Origin: Aphodosoma sp045126975
GTDB taxonomy: Bacteria > Bacteroidota > Bacteroidia > Bacteroidales > Paludibacteraceae
NCBI GenBank assembly: GCA_045126975.1
Contig: JBGVPL010000025.1
Location: forward strand, 36,214-100,213
Length of the DNA stretch: 64,000 nt
Direction: 5' to 3'
In this document: one piece after another, positions 9,265 to 16,959 of the stretch
Layout of the letters: each line of letters opens with the position of its first letter
How positions within the stretch are numbered: the stretch's first letter is position 1
The notes under the pieces: generated by a model
The model's input: the letters and a program-made list of their open reading frames with translations, nothing else
What the model was told of the DNA's origin: nothing
Database searches by the model: none
Translations under genes and position numbers: made by a program

Positions 9265-10377
9265 ATGATAACTACCGACCAAATAAAAGCAGCTATCGAC
9301 CGAGTTGAAGCACTCAACAAATACCTCAACATCGAAGAAAAGAAAATTCAACTCGAAGAAGAAGAATTAAAAACGCAAGCTCCTGAGTTTTGGCAAGACC
9401 AAAAACGTGCCGAAGCACAAATGAAGCTTGTCAAAGGCATAAAATTCTGGATTGAAGGCTACAACACCGTAAGCGCAGCAGTCAATGAAGTACAAATTGC
9501 ATACGATTTCTACAAAGAAGAAGCAATGACCGAAGCCGAGGTCGATGAAGCCTACAACCATGCCATCTCACTCATCGAAGACCTCGAAATGCGCAACATG
9601 CTCCGTCGCGAAGAAGACAAACTCGGCGCAGTAATCAAAATCGTAGCAGGCGCAGGCGGTACCGAAGCTCAAGACTGGGGACAAATGCTTATGCGTATGT
9701 ATCTCCGTTGGTGCGAAAAACAAGGCTACAAAGCCGAAATCACCAATATGCTCGAAGGTGACGAAGCTGGTATCAAGTCAGTTACAATCCAAGTCGATGG
9801 CGACTATGCCTATGGCTACCTCAAATCCGAAAACGGAGTACACCGTCTCGTACGCGTATCACCATTCAACGCACAAGGCAAGCGCATGACATCATTCACA
9901 TCCGTATTCGTTGTACCTCTTGTCGATGACACAATCGAAATCGAAGTAAACCCAGCAGGCATCTCTTGGGATACATTCCGTTCATCAGGTGCTGGAGGTC
10001 AGAACGTTAATAAAGTAGAAACTGGCGTACGTCTTCACTATGTATTCAAAAACCCTGTTACAGGCGAACAAGACGAAATCGTAATCGAGAATACAGAAAG
10101 CCGTTCACAGCTCGACAACCGCGAGAATGCAATGCGACTACTCCGCTCTCAACTCTACGAACTCGAACTCCAAAAACGCCGCGAAGAGACTGCCAAAATT
10201 GAAGCAGGCAAAAAGAAAATCGAATGGGGCTCACAAATCCGTTCGTATGTATTTGATGACCGTCGCGTAAAAGACCACCGTACCGACTACCAAACCTCAA
10301 ACGTCAACGCCGTAATGGATGGCGACATCGACATGTTCATCAAAACATACTTAATGGAATTTGGCGGTGAAGAGTGA
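9265..10377 (+). CDS. prfB: Peptide chain release factor 2
   Basis: The protein starts MITTDQIKAAIDRVEAL (370 aa). SPF in VRVSPFNAQ is the anticodon-like tripeptide that reads UGA/UAA stop codons, and AGGQNVNKVETGVRL holds the GGQ that triggers peptidyl-tRNA hydrolysis. An in-frame ATG at 9214 exists, but its 17 extra codons come from a heptad array, so 9265 is preferred. Many bacteria need a +1 frameshift at an in-frame UGA near codon 25 to make RF2; here the frame is continuous through that region. A long hairpin follows and probably acts as terminator. Confidence 0.95.
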   Translation: MITTDQIKAAIDRVEALNKYLNIEEKKIQLEEEELKTQAPEFWQDQKRAEAQMKLVKGIKFWIEGYNTVSAAVNEVQIAYDFYKEEAMTEAEVDEAYNHAISLIEDLEMRNMLRREEDKLGAVIKIVAGAGGTEAQDWGQMLMRMYLRWCEKQGYKAEITNMLEGDEAGIKSVTIQVDGDYAYGYLKSENGVHRLVRVSPFNAQGKRMTSFTSVFVVPLVDDTIEIEVNPAGISWDTFRSSGAGGQNVNKVETGVRLHYVFKNPVTGEQDEIVIENTESRSQLDNRENAMRLLRSQLYELELQKRREETAKIEAGKKKIEWGSQIRSYVFDDRRVKDHRTDYQTSNVNAVMDGDIDMFIKTYLMEFGGEE

Positions 10378-10598
10378 AAGTAAAGTCAAGTAGTGAAGTT
10401 TTAATCTAATAATAATTTTTGCGAGCAAAAATATATAAAAAAAACAGGAGAGCAATCAAACTTGTTTGAATTGGTCTTCTGTTTTGCTTTATATAAAATT
10501 TGTGATAACAAATTATTATCTGATTAAAACGAAACGAATTGATTTTACCGAACCGTAGCCCAATCACGACCAACGGGAGTAATTTGGCGGTGAAGAGT
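10358..10598. repeat. 18-bp direct repeat bracketing the prfB 3' hairpin element
   Basis: The last 18 nt ending in the prfB coding tail (10358-10375, AATTTGGCGGTGAAGAGT) occur again exactly at 10581-10598, in noncoding DNA. The ~205 bp between them contain a long imperfect inverted repeat. This looks like a duplication made by an insertion or rearrangement. Confidence 0.65.
10398..10530. repeat. ~133-nt imperfect hairpin (MITE- or terminator-like)
   Basis: The outer arms 10398-10418 and 10510-10530 are complementary at about 19 of 21 positions. The next layer pairs TATATAAA-type sequence with TTTATATA, and AAAACAG (10441) with CTGTTTT; the tip pairs CAAT and CAAAC with GTTTG and ATTG. Nothing is encoded. 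It could serve as the prfB terminator or be a small mobile element. The rest of the 10.38-10.78 kb gap holds only a short inverted repeat and a weak promoter-like site. Confidence 0.6.
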
Positions 10599-10700
10599 AA
10601 AATTACAAAAATATTACATAAAAGGACATCTAAGATATCCAACTATTAGTAACCGCATGTAATTTTTGCAGTAGCAAAGCGGATACAAAATCACAAAGAC

Positions 10701-10722
10701 TTGTGCAATTTTTTTTGCACAA
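10701..10722. repeat. Short inverted repeat upstream of the lipocalin gene
   Basis: TTGTGCAA (10701-10708) pairs with TTGCACAA (10715-10722) around a T-rich loop, about 65 bp before the lipocalin ATG. It could be an operator. Confidence 0.4.
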
Positions 10723-10785
10723 TACTCAATAATTTTTGGCACAATAATTGAACTGGTAATAGCAAACCTCTAAATTATTACAATT

Positions 10786-11322
10786 ATGAAAAAGCTATTA
10801 TCTATTCTATCTGGAGCAATATGTAGCATATTCCTACTCTGCTCTTGTGAAAAACAAAACCAAATCAACACAACGGTTGTTGAAAATCTCGACCTTGAAC
10901 GCTATATGGGTACTTGGTACGAAATTGGTCGATATGATATATCATTCGAAAAGGGCTTGGTCGGTGTAACTGCCAACTACAAACTTCTTGACGACGGTAT
11001 GGTACAAGTAATCAACACTGGTTACAAAGATTCTTTAGATGGCAAAATCGACATTATCGAAGGAAAAGCTAAACGTCAAGACAAAAACTCTAACAACGGA
11101 GCACTTAAAGTTGCTTTCTTCCTCGACTTCTATGCTCAATACAACGTAATGGAACTTGCTGATGATTACTCTTGGGCTCTTGTCGGTAGTCGAACTAACA
11201 AATACCTCTGGATTCTTTCACGAACTCCATCGCTCGACACAAACACTATCGAAACTATTCTACGTCTTGCTGCTAATCGTGGCTACGATACCTCTAAAAT
11301 TCTTTGGGTTGAACAACCTTAA
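10786..11322 (+). CDS. Lipocalin-family lipoprotein (Blc-like)
   Basis: The 178-aa protein has a lipoprotein signal ending in LLCSC (Cys about 21), then the lipocalin signature LERYMGTWYEIGRYD, with the GxW motif at the barrel entrance. The middle segment VTANYKLLDDGMVQVINTGY and the C-terminal YLWILSRTP match bacterial Blc outer-membrane lipocalins, which bind lysophospholipids or fatty acids. It is a single gene between prfB and convergent ridA, closed by a strong hairpin at 11342-11376. No standard Bacteroidota promoter is obvious upstream. Confidence 0.9.
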   Translation: MKKLLSILSGAICSIFLLCSCEKQNQINTTVVENLDLERYMGTWYEIGRYDISFEKGLVGVTANYKLLDDGMVQVINTGYKDSLDGKIDIIEGKAKRQDKNSNNGALKVAFFLDFYAQYNVMELADDYSWALVGSRTNKYLWILSRTPSLDTNTIETILRLAANRGYDTSKILWVEQP

Positions 11323-11341
11323 AACTTTAATATCATAAAAA

Positions 11342-11380
11342 AAGAAGGGTGTGTCTATTTAGACACACCCCTTCTTTTTA
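11342..11380. terminator. Bidirectional terminator between the lipocalin gene and ridA
   Basis: AAGAA-GGG-TGTGTCT pairs with AGACACA-CCC-TTCTT (one bulged C), followed by T5 on the plus strand and preceded by an A run that gives T's on the minus strand. Confidence 0.85.
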
Positions 11381-11419
11381 TATATACTAAAATACGTTAT
11401 TTATATAATTAGTCTTTAA

Positions 11420-11797
11420 TTATTTACCAGCAATAGTTTCAATTTCAACCAAAGCACCCATTGGCAATGATTTAACAGCGAAAGCTGAACGAGCTGGACA
11501 TTCTGATTGATAGTATTGTTTGTAAACTTCGTTCATTGCAGCGAAATCAGCAATATCAGAAAGGAATACAGTTGTTTTAACTACGTCACAAAAATCGTAA
11601 CCTGCTTCGTTGAGAATAGCTTTTACATTTTTAAGTGATTGGTGAGTTTGCTCAGCAACACCACCTTCTACAAATTTACCTGTTGCTGGGTCGATTGGAA
11701 GTTGACCTGAGATAAACAACATACCATTTACTTGGTTAGCTTGGCTGTAAGGACCAATTGCTGCAGGAGCATTAGTTGTAGCAATAATTTTTTTCAT
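11420..11797 (-). CDS. ridA: RidA-family enamine/imine deaminase
   Basis: The 125-aa protein matches YjgF/YER057c/UK114 along its full length: IGPYSQANQVNGMLFISGQLPIDPATG, then the late CPARSAFAVKSLPMGALVEIETIA with the conserved Arg that binds the substrate carboxylate. RidA hydrolyses reactive 2-aminoacrylate and related imines released by PLP enzymes. It is convergent with the lipocalin gene and shares its terminator. Confidence 0.94.
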   Translation of the reverse strand: MKKIIATTNAPAAIGPYSQANQVNGMLFISGQLPIDPATGKFVEGGVAEQTHQSLKNVKAILNEAGYDFCDVVKTTVFLSDIADFAAMNEVYKQYYQSECPARSAFAVKSLPMGALVEIETIAGK

Positions 11798-11908
11798 AAT
11801 TAGTTAATTTTTAAGTTTATAAATTTATTAACAAAAGATAACTCTGCTTATTTGAAAGATAAAATAACATGATTTTTTTGCTATTTTACTATTCTATCTT
11901 TCTATTTA

Positions 11909-14023
11909 TCAAATCAATATCTGATTGATAAGAATAACAATATCTTCATCTGAAAGACCTAATTTTTGCAAATATTCAGCATCGTCAATCATCTTTTCAG
12001 CAAACACTACATCATTATCAATCAATACTTTGGCTTTACGATAATACTCTCGCGCTATATCCTTGGCTCCCAATGCCCAAAATGTATGACCAGCATTCAA
12101 AGCATCTTCAGCCACAAAATCCTTATGTTGTGCAAGACGGTCGTAATAAGTCATAGCCTTTTCATAATCCCCCTCCATGAACAAACACCACGCTAATCCA
12201 CTCATTGCCTTGTAATTGTTAGGTTTAAGATATTCTACCTTATAAAATACGGAACGAGCTTGTGCAAAATCTGACTTATACAAATAATAATTTGCAAGAT
12301 TTATCATCGTAGCCACATCACCATCTTTCAATTTCAATATTGCCGAATAACATTCTACCGCTTCATCGTGACGCTCTAATTTACGATAACATAGTGCTTT
12401 ACGCTTTAGCGTCCACATATCATTCGCTTCTAATAAATCAGCTTTTTCATAGCAAGCCACGGCATCAGACCAACGTTCCAACTGCTGATAGCAATACCCC
12501 ATTTGTTGATAAAAATAAGCATCCCATACTTGCTGTGCATCAAGATATTCAAACAGATGACGTGCTTCAGCAAAATGCTCTACTTCAAATAGATATTTAC
12601 ATATCGACTTCTTTAAGTCCAGCGTCATGCAATCTGTCAACAGCGCATTTTCTTCAAACTTATCTACATAATCAAATGGATTGCAAAACTCTTTTCGACG
12701 AGGATATAAGCGATAGAAACGAAATAAGTCAAGCACATAATTACGCACCTCAACGACATACACTTTTGCAGGATTATTTTTCCAATTTTCAGAATCAAGA
12801 TCTTCGCGCACTGTATCCGCATCAGCACCCATACCCGACATCATAGATTTGAAATTCGAAGCTGGTATTTGTGCTATACTATAAAAAAATGAATATTTAT
12901 CTGAACTACAAATATGTGTTGATTCTGCAAAGAAACGCAAAACATCGGGCATATCAGCCATTTGACGTGCCACATCCGACTGTTTTACATCAAAAGGCAT
13001 AAACCAATTGGCTATTTCATTAAAGAAACTATACCCCTTCATACTTGAAAAAGTACTCATATAAACATCTGCCCCCTGCAACTGCATATCACCAAACTCA
13101 CGCAATTTTGCCGACACTCCCTCATCATCCATCAAAGCCTTCTCCCACTTAGGATTAAACTCATCTTCACTAATTATATCGGGATTCTCATCTTTAAGCA
13201 TTTGATGCAATTTTGCCCCCGATTTAAATATCTCAGGATAAATCTCTGTCGTAATCTTTTTGGTCACTTTATCTGTACCAAAAGTATTTATAACATGTTT
13301 ATATGCTTTTTCTACATCAGCAACAAACGACTCGTTTTCAAACAATTGTCTTATCCTATCGTTCAACTCCGTATCTCTTTCCACTCGCTTATAATGCACT
13401 GCCAATATCATTAACATTCCCACCATCACACGTGCTCTTACATGCGCCTCTACTTCATCTAACACAGTCAAGTATATCATCATCACCGAAACATCATATA
13501 CACGCAAACCTTTAAGCATCAATGCCGATACAACCATTTGGCGTGCAGTTAATTCCACATTTCTATTTTCAATAAAAGCAATAATATTATTGCGTTCTTC
13601 TACCGATAATCTCTTACTCAACCACACATCCTTAAACAAATCTATCAATGCCACGCCCCTCTCTCCGTCAAATTTATCGACATTCTCCAACAACTCTTTT
13701 TTAGCCTCTATCGACTGTATATCGTGCGCCACATATTGCGATTTCTTCAAAGTCAATGCCTCTACAATATCATCCATCAAAAGATAAATATCGGCTTGCA
13801 ATTTTGCTATAATCACCTCACGTTGAGGATCTTCATAATCACCAAGGCTATAGCGCAACATCTGAGCACACAAAGTTTCCAACTCCTCGCAACGCTGAAT
13901 AGCCCACCACTCTTGCAATTCCTTAAGCAACAATCTTAAACGCACGAATACCAAAGCAAACAACTTAGCATCCGTAAGTCGATACACCTCATTAGCAATA
14001 TTTTTTATTTCTGATTGTTGCAT
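11909..14023 (-). CDS. Large TPR-repeat protein of unknown function
   Basis: The 704-aa protein has no signal peptide. The N-terminal ~450 residues are alpha-helical and not recognised. From about residue 490 there are tandem TPR-like units (for example DAYFYQQMGYCYQQLERWSDAVACYEKADLLEANDMW, then AVECYSAILKLKDGDVATMINLANYYLY). TPRs normally scaffold protein interactions. It starts 1 bp after the Crp-type gene's stop codon on the same strand, so the two are probably co-transcribed and may be functionally linked. No catalytic motif is seen. Confidence 0.8.
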   Translation of the reverse strand: MQQSEIKNIANEVYRLTDAKLFALVFVRLRLLLKELQEWWAIQRCEELETLCAQMLRYSLGDYEDPQREVIIAKLQADIYLLMDDIVEALTLKKSQYVAHDIQSIEAKKELLENVDKFDGERGVALIDLFKDVWLSKRLSVEERNNIIAFIENRNVELTARQMVVSALMLKGLRVYDVSVMMIYLTVLDEVEAHVRARVMVGMLMILAVHYKRVERDTELNDRIRQLFENESFVADVEKAYKHVINTFGTDKVTKKITTEIYPEIFKSGAKLHQMLKDENPDIISEDEFNPKWEKALMDDEGVSAKLREFGDMQLQGADVYMSTFSSMKGYSFFNEIANWFMPFDVKQSDVARQMADMPDVLRFFAESTHICSSDKYSFFYSIAQIPASNFKSMMSGMGADADTVREDLDSENWKNNPAKVYVVEVRNYVLDLFRFYRLYPRRKEFCNPFDYVDKFEENALLTDCMTLDLKKSICKYLFEVEHFAEARHLFEYLDAQQVWDAYFYQQMGYCYQQLERWSDAVACYEKADLLEANDMWTLKRKALCYRKLERHDEAVECYSAILKLKDGDVATMINLANYYLYKSDFAQARSVFYKVEYLKPNNYKAMSGLAWCLFMEGDYEKAMTYYDRLAQHKDFVAEDALNAGHTFWALGAKDIAREYYRKAKVLIDNDVVFAEKMIDDAEYLQKLGLSDEDIVILINQILI

Positions 14024-14024
14024 A

Positions 14025-14726
14025 TTACCCCAACAAACTAACTTTTCTCAATTGTGACTCATTCAATATTTTAATTTTCTTACCTTCCAAGGCAATAATT
14101 CCTTCTGAATCAAAAGCAGCAAGAGTTCGAATAGCATTCGATGCTGTCATATTAGCAAATCCCGCAAGGTCTTCACGCGAAAGCGAACCTTTCAATTCTT
14201 TAGTATCATTATCAGCACCATACGTATCTAACAATATCACTAATGCCTCTGCTAAACGACCACGAATATGTTTTTGCGTAAGACTCACAATACGCGAATC
14301 AATATCACCTAAATCGGCTGATAAATGTTTGATAAACAACATTGCAAGTCTATTATTCGACTCCAAAATTTGACGAATTACACTCAAAGGTACAGCATAC
14401 GCCTTCACACTTTCAAGCGCAGACGCCGAAGTAACATATTTTCCCCCTGCAAAATAGGCACGAAAAGCAAAATTTTCGCCCTCACGAATGAAACGAAGTA
14501 TCTGTTGACGCCCACCTATACCATTCTTAAAAATCTTAATCTTTCCACTAATAACACAATACATAAATTCAGGTATCTCGCCCTCACAATAAATCATCTC
14601 ATTTTTTCTAAATTCCTGATACTTAGTATTCTCACGAAGATACATACGTTCTTCATTTGTTAACGCAGACCATATATCCGACATCTCGTCGATAAGTTTC
14701 ATACCCTTTAGTTGAGCCTTTACCAT
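14025..14726 (-). CDS. Crp/Fnr-family transcription regulator
   Basis: A cyclic-nucleotide-binding-type beta roll (about the first 130 residues, with EGEIPEFMYCVISGKIKIFKNG) is followed by a helix-turn-helix in the C-terminal third (LSREDLAGFANMTASNAIRTLAAFDSEGII). The longest ORF begins at 14783, but the TAAATTTG promoter element at 14788-14795 would put transcription start at about that ATG. The downstream starts at 14726 (MVKAQLKG) or 14702 (MKLIDEM) are therefore more likely. No FNR-type cysteine cluster is visible. It is coupled to the TPR gene (1-bp gap). The ligand is unknown. Confidence 0.88.
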   Translation of the reverse strand: MVKAQLKGMKLIDEMSDIWSALTNEERMYLRENTKYQEFRKNEMIYCEGEIPEFMYCVISGKIKIFKNGIGGRQQILRFIREGENFAFRAYFAGGKYVTSASALESVKAYAVPLSVIRQILESNNRLAMLFIKHLSADLGDIDSRIVSLTQKHIRGRLAEALVILLDTYGADNDTKELKGSLSREDLAGFANMTASNAIRTLAAFDSEGIIALEGKKIKILNESQLRKVSLLG

Positions 14727-14787
14727 CAAAAAATATGTTTTATAATTATGTTTTACAATTATGTTATATAGCAGTTTTTTCAATATG

Positions 14788-14818
14788 CAAATTTACTACA
14801 TTTTTCTGATACTCACAA
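14788..14818 (-). promoter_or_regulatory. Bacteroidota-type promoter for the Crp-type gene
   Basis: On the minus strand TAAATTTG occupies 14788-14795, with TTG at 14816-14818, spacing 20 bp. Confidence 0.6.
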
Positions 14819-14900
14819 ATTTTTAAGCTTTTTCATTTCAATTTTTAGTTATTTATTTCTTGAATCAATAATTTTCATAACCCCCAAATAATATGTATAA

Positions 14901-14937
14901 AAAAATGGAATCATCTTTATTTAGATAATTCCATTTT
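14901..14937 (-). terminator. Rho-independent terminator of fbp
   Basis: AAAATGGAAT (14902-14911) pairs with ATTCCATTTT (14928-14937), and an inner ATCT/AGAT extends the stem. On the minus strand the hairpin is followed by a run of T's. Confidence 0.8.
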
Positions 14938-14959
14938 GTTTTAAACTAATGTCTGCTTA

Positions 14960-16903
14960 TTATTTTATTCTCAATTTATAAACTTCCAACAAACGTTTCA
15001 AGTCATCAACTTGTTGCTGTATTTGACGACCACGATCAGTATCACGCACCATCATACGTTTAGTATCAAATTCAACCAAGAAACGAGTACCTTTAATATC
15101 AACTCCTAATTCTATAGCTTTTTGACGCGATTCAAATGGTTCATGTTGAACAAGTTGCATACCATGAGAATTAAACACAAGTGTATAACCAGCAATACCA
15201 GTCTCATCATGATAAGGACGAGAAAATCCACCATCAATTACAAGTACTTTTCCATCAGCACGCACAGGACTTTCACCTTTAATAGTCTTAACAGGCACAT
15301 GACCATTAATAATATGACGATGTTCACCAATCACACCAAACTCATCCAAAATATAATCACAGACTGCCGAATCGTTACGGAGTTTATAATAAGGTCCTTG
15401 AATCTCTTTTTGAGGAGTTTTATCTGACAACAAATAACGCTCAAAATTAGCCATTTGATGCTTATCAAACGAAGGAGAATCTGGTCCACACCACCAATAC
15501 CACATATAGTCAAGCGCAACATCATACTCCTCTCTATCACGACAAGGCAAACAAGCAATACGAATCAATCTATCTACCTCATCAAGATAAGCTTTACCTG
15601 CAACTCTCTTACCTAAAAGATTTACCTCACGGAATGTACCATCTTCGTTCATAGGCACTGAAGCATGGAATAAAAGATTACCATTGCACACCAAATACAT
15701 ACTACCTTTATCAAGAAGTAAACGCAAGTGCTGAGCCAATTTATGACTTTCAGCAAACGAACGAGACAATTTATCCATTACATCTCGCTCACCAGGTGTA
15801 AGTTCGTATGGATTTTCTTTTGTTACAGTAGGAAAAACAGAGTCTTTCATCGGATATTCAACTCCGTCTATAGTTACCACACCTCGCTCTTGATCTACAA
15901 GATGTAAACGGTCACGAAACTCCATATTCCATTCTGGATTACGTTGAGTAATAGCATGTTCCAATTTCCATTGAATTACAGAAATAGCCTTATGCATTTG
16001 TGAAAGCAAACGCACATTACGCTCATCATAATTCACATCAGCAAATTTCAATTTAGGGATATATGGCGTACATGGGTCATTCTCGTATGTTTCCATCGCA
16101 AATGTAGCAAGTGGCAACATATTGATACCATAACCATCTTCCAATGTATTCAAATTGGCATAACGAAGCGAAAGACGTATTACTGATGCTATACAAGCCT
16201 CATTACCTGCAGCTGCACCCATCCATACAAGGTCATGATTACCCCATTGAATATCAACGTCATGATATTGACTAATTTGGTCAAGAATCAAGTGCGCACC
16301 CGGTCCACGGTCATACACATCACCAACCAAATGAAGTCTATCAATCACCAACCTCTGAATTAATGTACACATCGCAATGATAAACGCATCCGAACGACCA
16401 TTATCTATGATACTGCGCAAAATAGCATGAACGTAAGCTGTTTTATTTTCATCATCCTCACTCTCATGCATCAACTCTTGAATAATATAAGAGAAAGTAT
16501 CAGGAAGGGTTTTACGCACTTTCGAACGTGTATATTTCGATGATACAGCACGACAAACACGCACTAATCGTATCAACGTAATATTATACCACTCATCAAG
16601 ATTATCTTCCTCTTCTTTAACTATTTCAAGACGCTCTTTTGGATAATAAATAAGCGTACAAAGGTCATGTTTTTCTCTTTCACGAAGTTCTTTACCAAAC
16701 TCTTCATTCACCTTGCGCACCACAGCTCCACTCGCATTACGAATCACATGGTCAAAAGCCTCATGCTCTCCATGAATATCCGAAAGAAAATGCTCTGTTC
16801 CTTTTGGCAACCTCAAAATAGCCTCAAGGTTAATAATCTCAGTACTCGCTGCTTCAATAGTCGGAAATGACTTACCAAGCAACTCTAAAAAACGTTTTTC
16901 CAT
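14960..16903 (-). CDS. fbp: Fructose-1,6-bisphosphatase, class III
   Basis: The 647-aa protein matches the large class III (Firmicutes/Bacteroidota) FBPase: FLSDIHGEHEAFDHVIRNASG, HLVGDVYDRGPGAHLILD, WGNHDLVWMGAAAG, and a late GHVPVKTIKGESP. These are calcineurin-like phosphoesterase metal motifs interrupted by long insertions. It converts fructose-1,6-bisphosphate to fructose-6-phosphate in gluconeogenesis. A PPi-dependent phosphofructokinase at 42.8 kb can catalyse the same interconversion reversibly. The hairpin terminator is immediately downstream; no clear promoter is seen, and malQ ends 56 bp upstream. Confidence 0.95.
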   Translation of the reverse strand: MEKRFLELLGKSFPTIEAASTEIINLEAILRLPKGTEHFLSDIHGEHEAFDHVIRNASGAVVRKVNEEFGKELREREKHDLCTLIYYPKERLEIVKEEEDNLDEWYNITLIRLVRVCRAVSSKYTRSKVRKTLPDTFSYIIQELMHESEDDENKTAYVHAILRSIIDNGRSDAFIIAMCTLIQRLVIDRLHLVGDVYDRGPGAHLILDQISQYHDVDIQWGNHDLVWMGAAAGNEACIASVIRLSLRYANLNTLEDGYGINMLPLATFAMETYENDPCTPYIPKLKFADVNYDERNVRLLSQMHKAISVIQWKLEHAITQRNPEWNMEFRDRLHLVDQERGVVTIDGVEYPMKDSVFPTVTKENPYELTPGERDVMDKLSRSFAESHKLAQHLRLLLDKGSMYLVCNGNLLFHASVPMNEDGTFREVNLLGKRVAGKAYLDEVDRLIRIACLPCRDREEYDVALDYMWYWWCGPDSPSFDKHQMANFERYLLSDKTPQKEIQGPYYKLRNDSAVCDYILDEFGVIGEHRHIINGHVPVKTIKGESPVRADGKVLVIDGGFSRPYHDETGIAGYTLVFNSHGMQLVQHEPFESRQKAIELGVDIKGTRFLVEFDTKRMMVRDTDRGRQIQQQVDDLKRLLEVYKLRIK

Positions 16904-16959
16904 AGTATTATTTCAAGGTAAAATTAAATATCTAAATTTTATTTTATGTTTTAAAATAC

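Noticed and set aside
14727..14783. Longer N-terminus for the Crp-type regulator from ATG 14783
   Set aside because: The promoter -7 element ends only 5 bp away, leaving no room for a transcription start upstream of that ATG.
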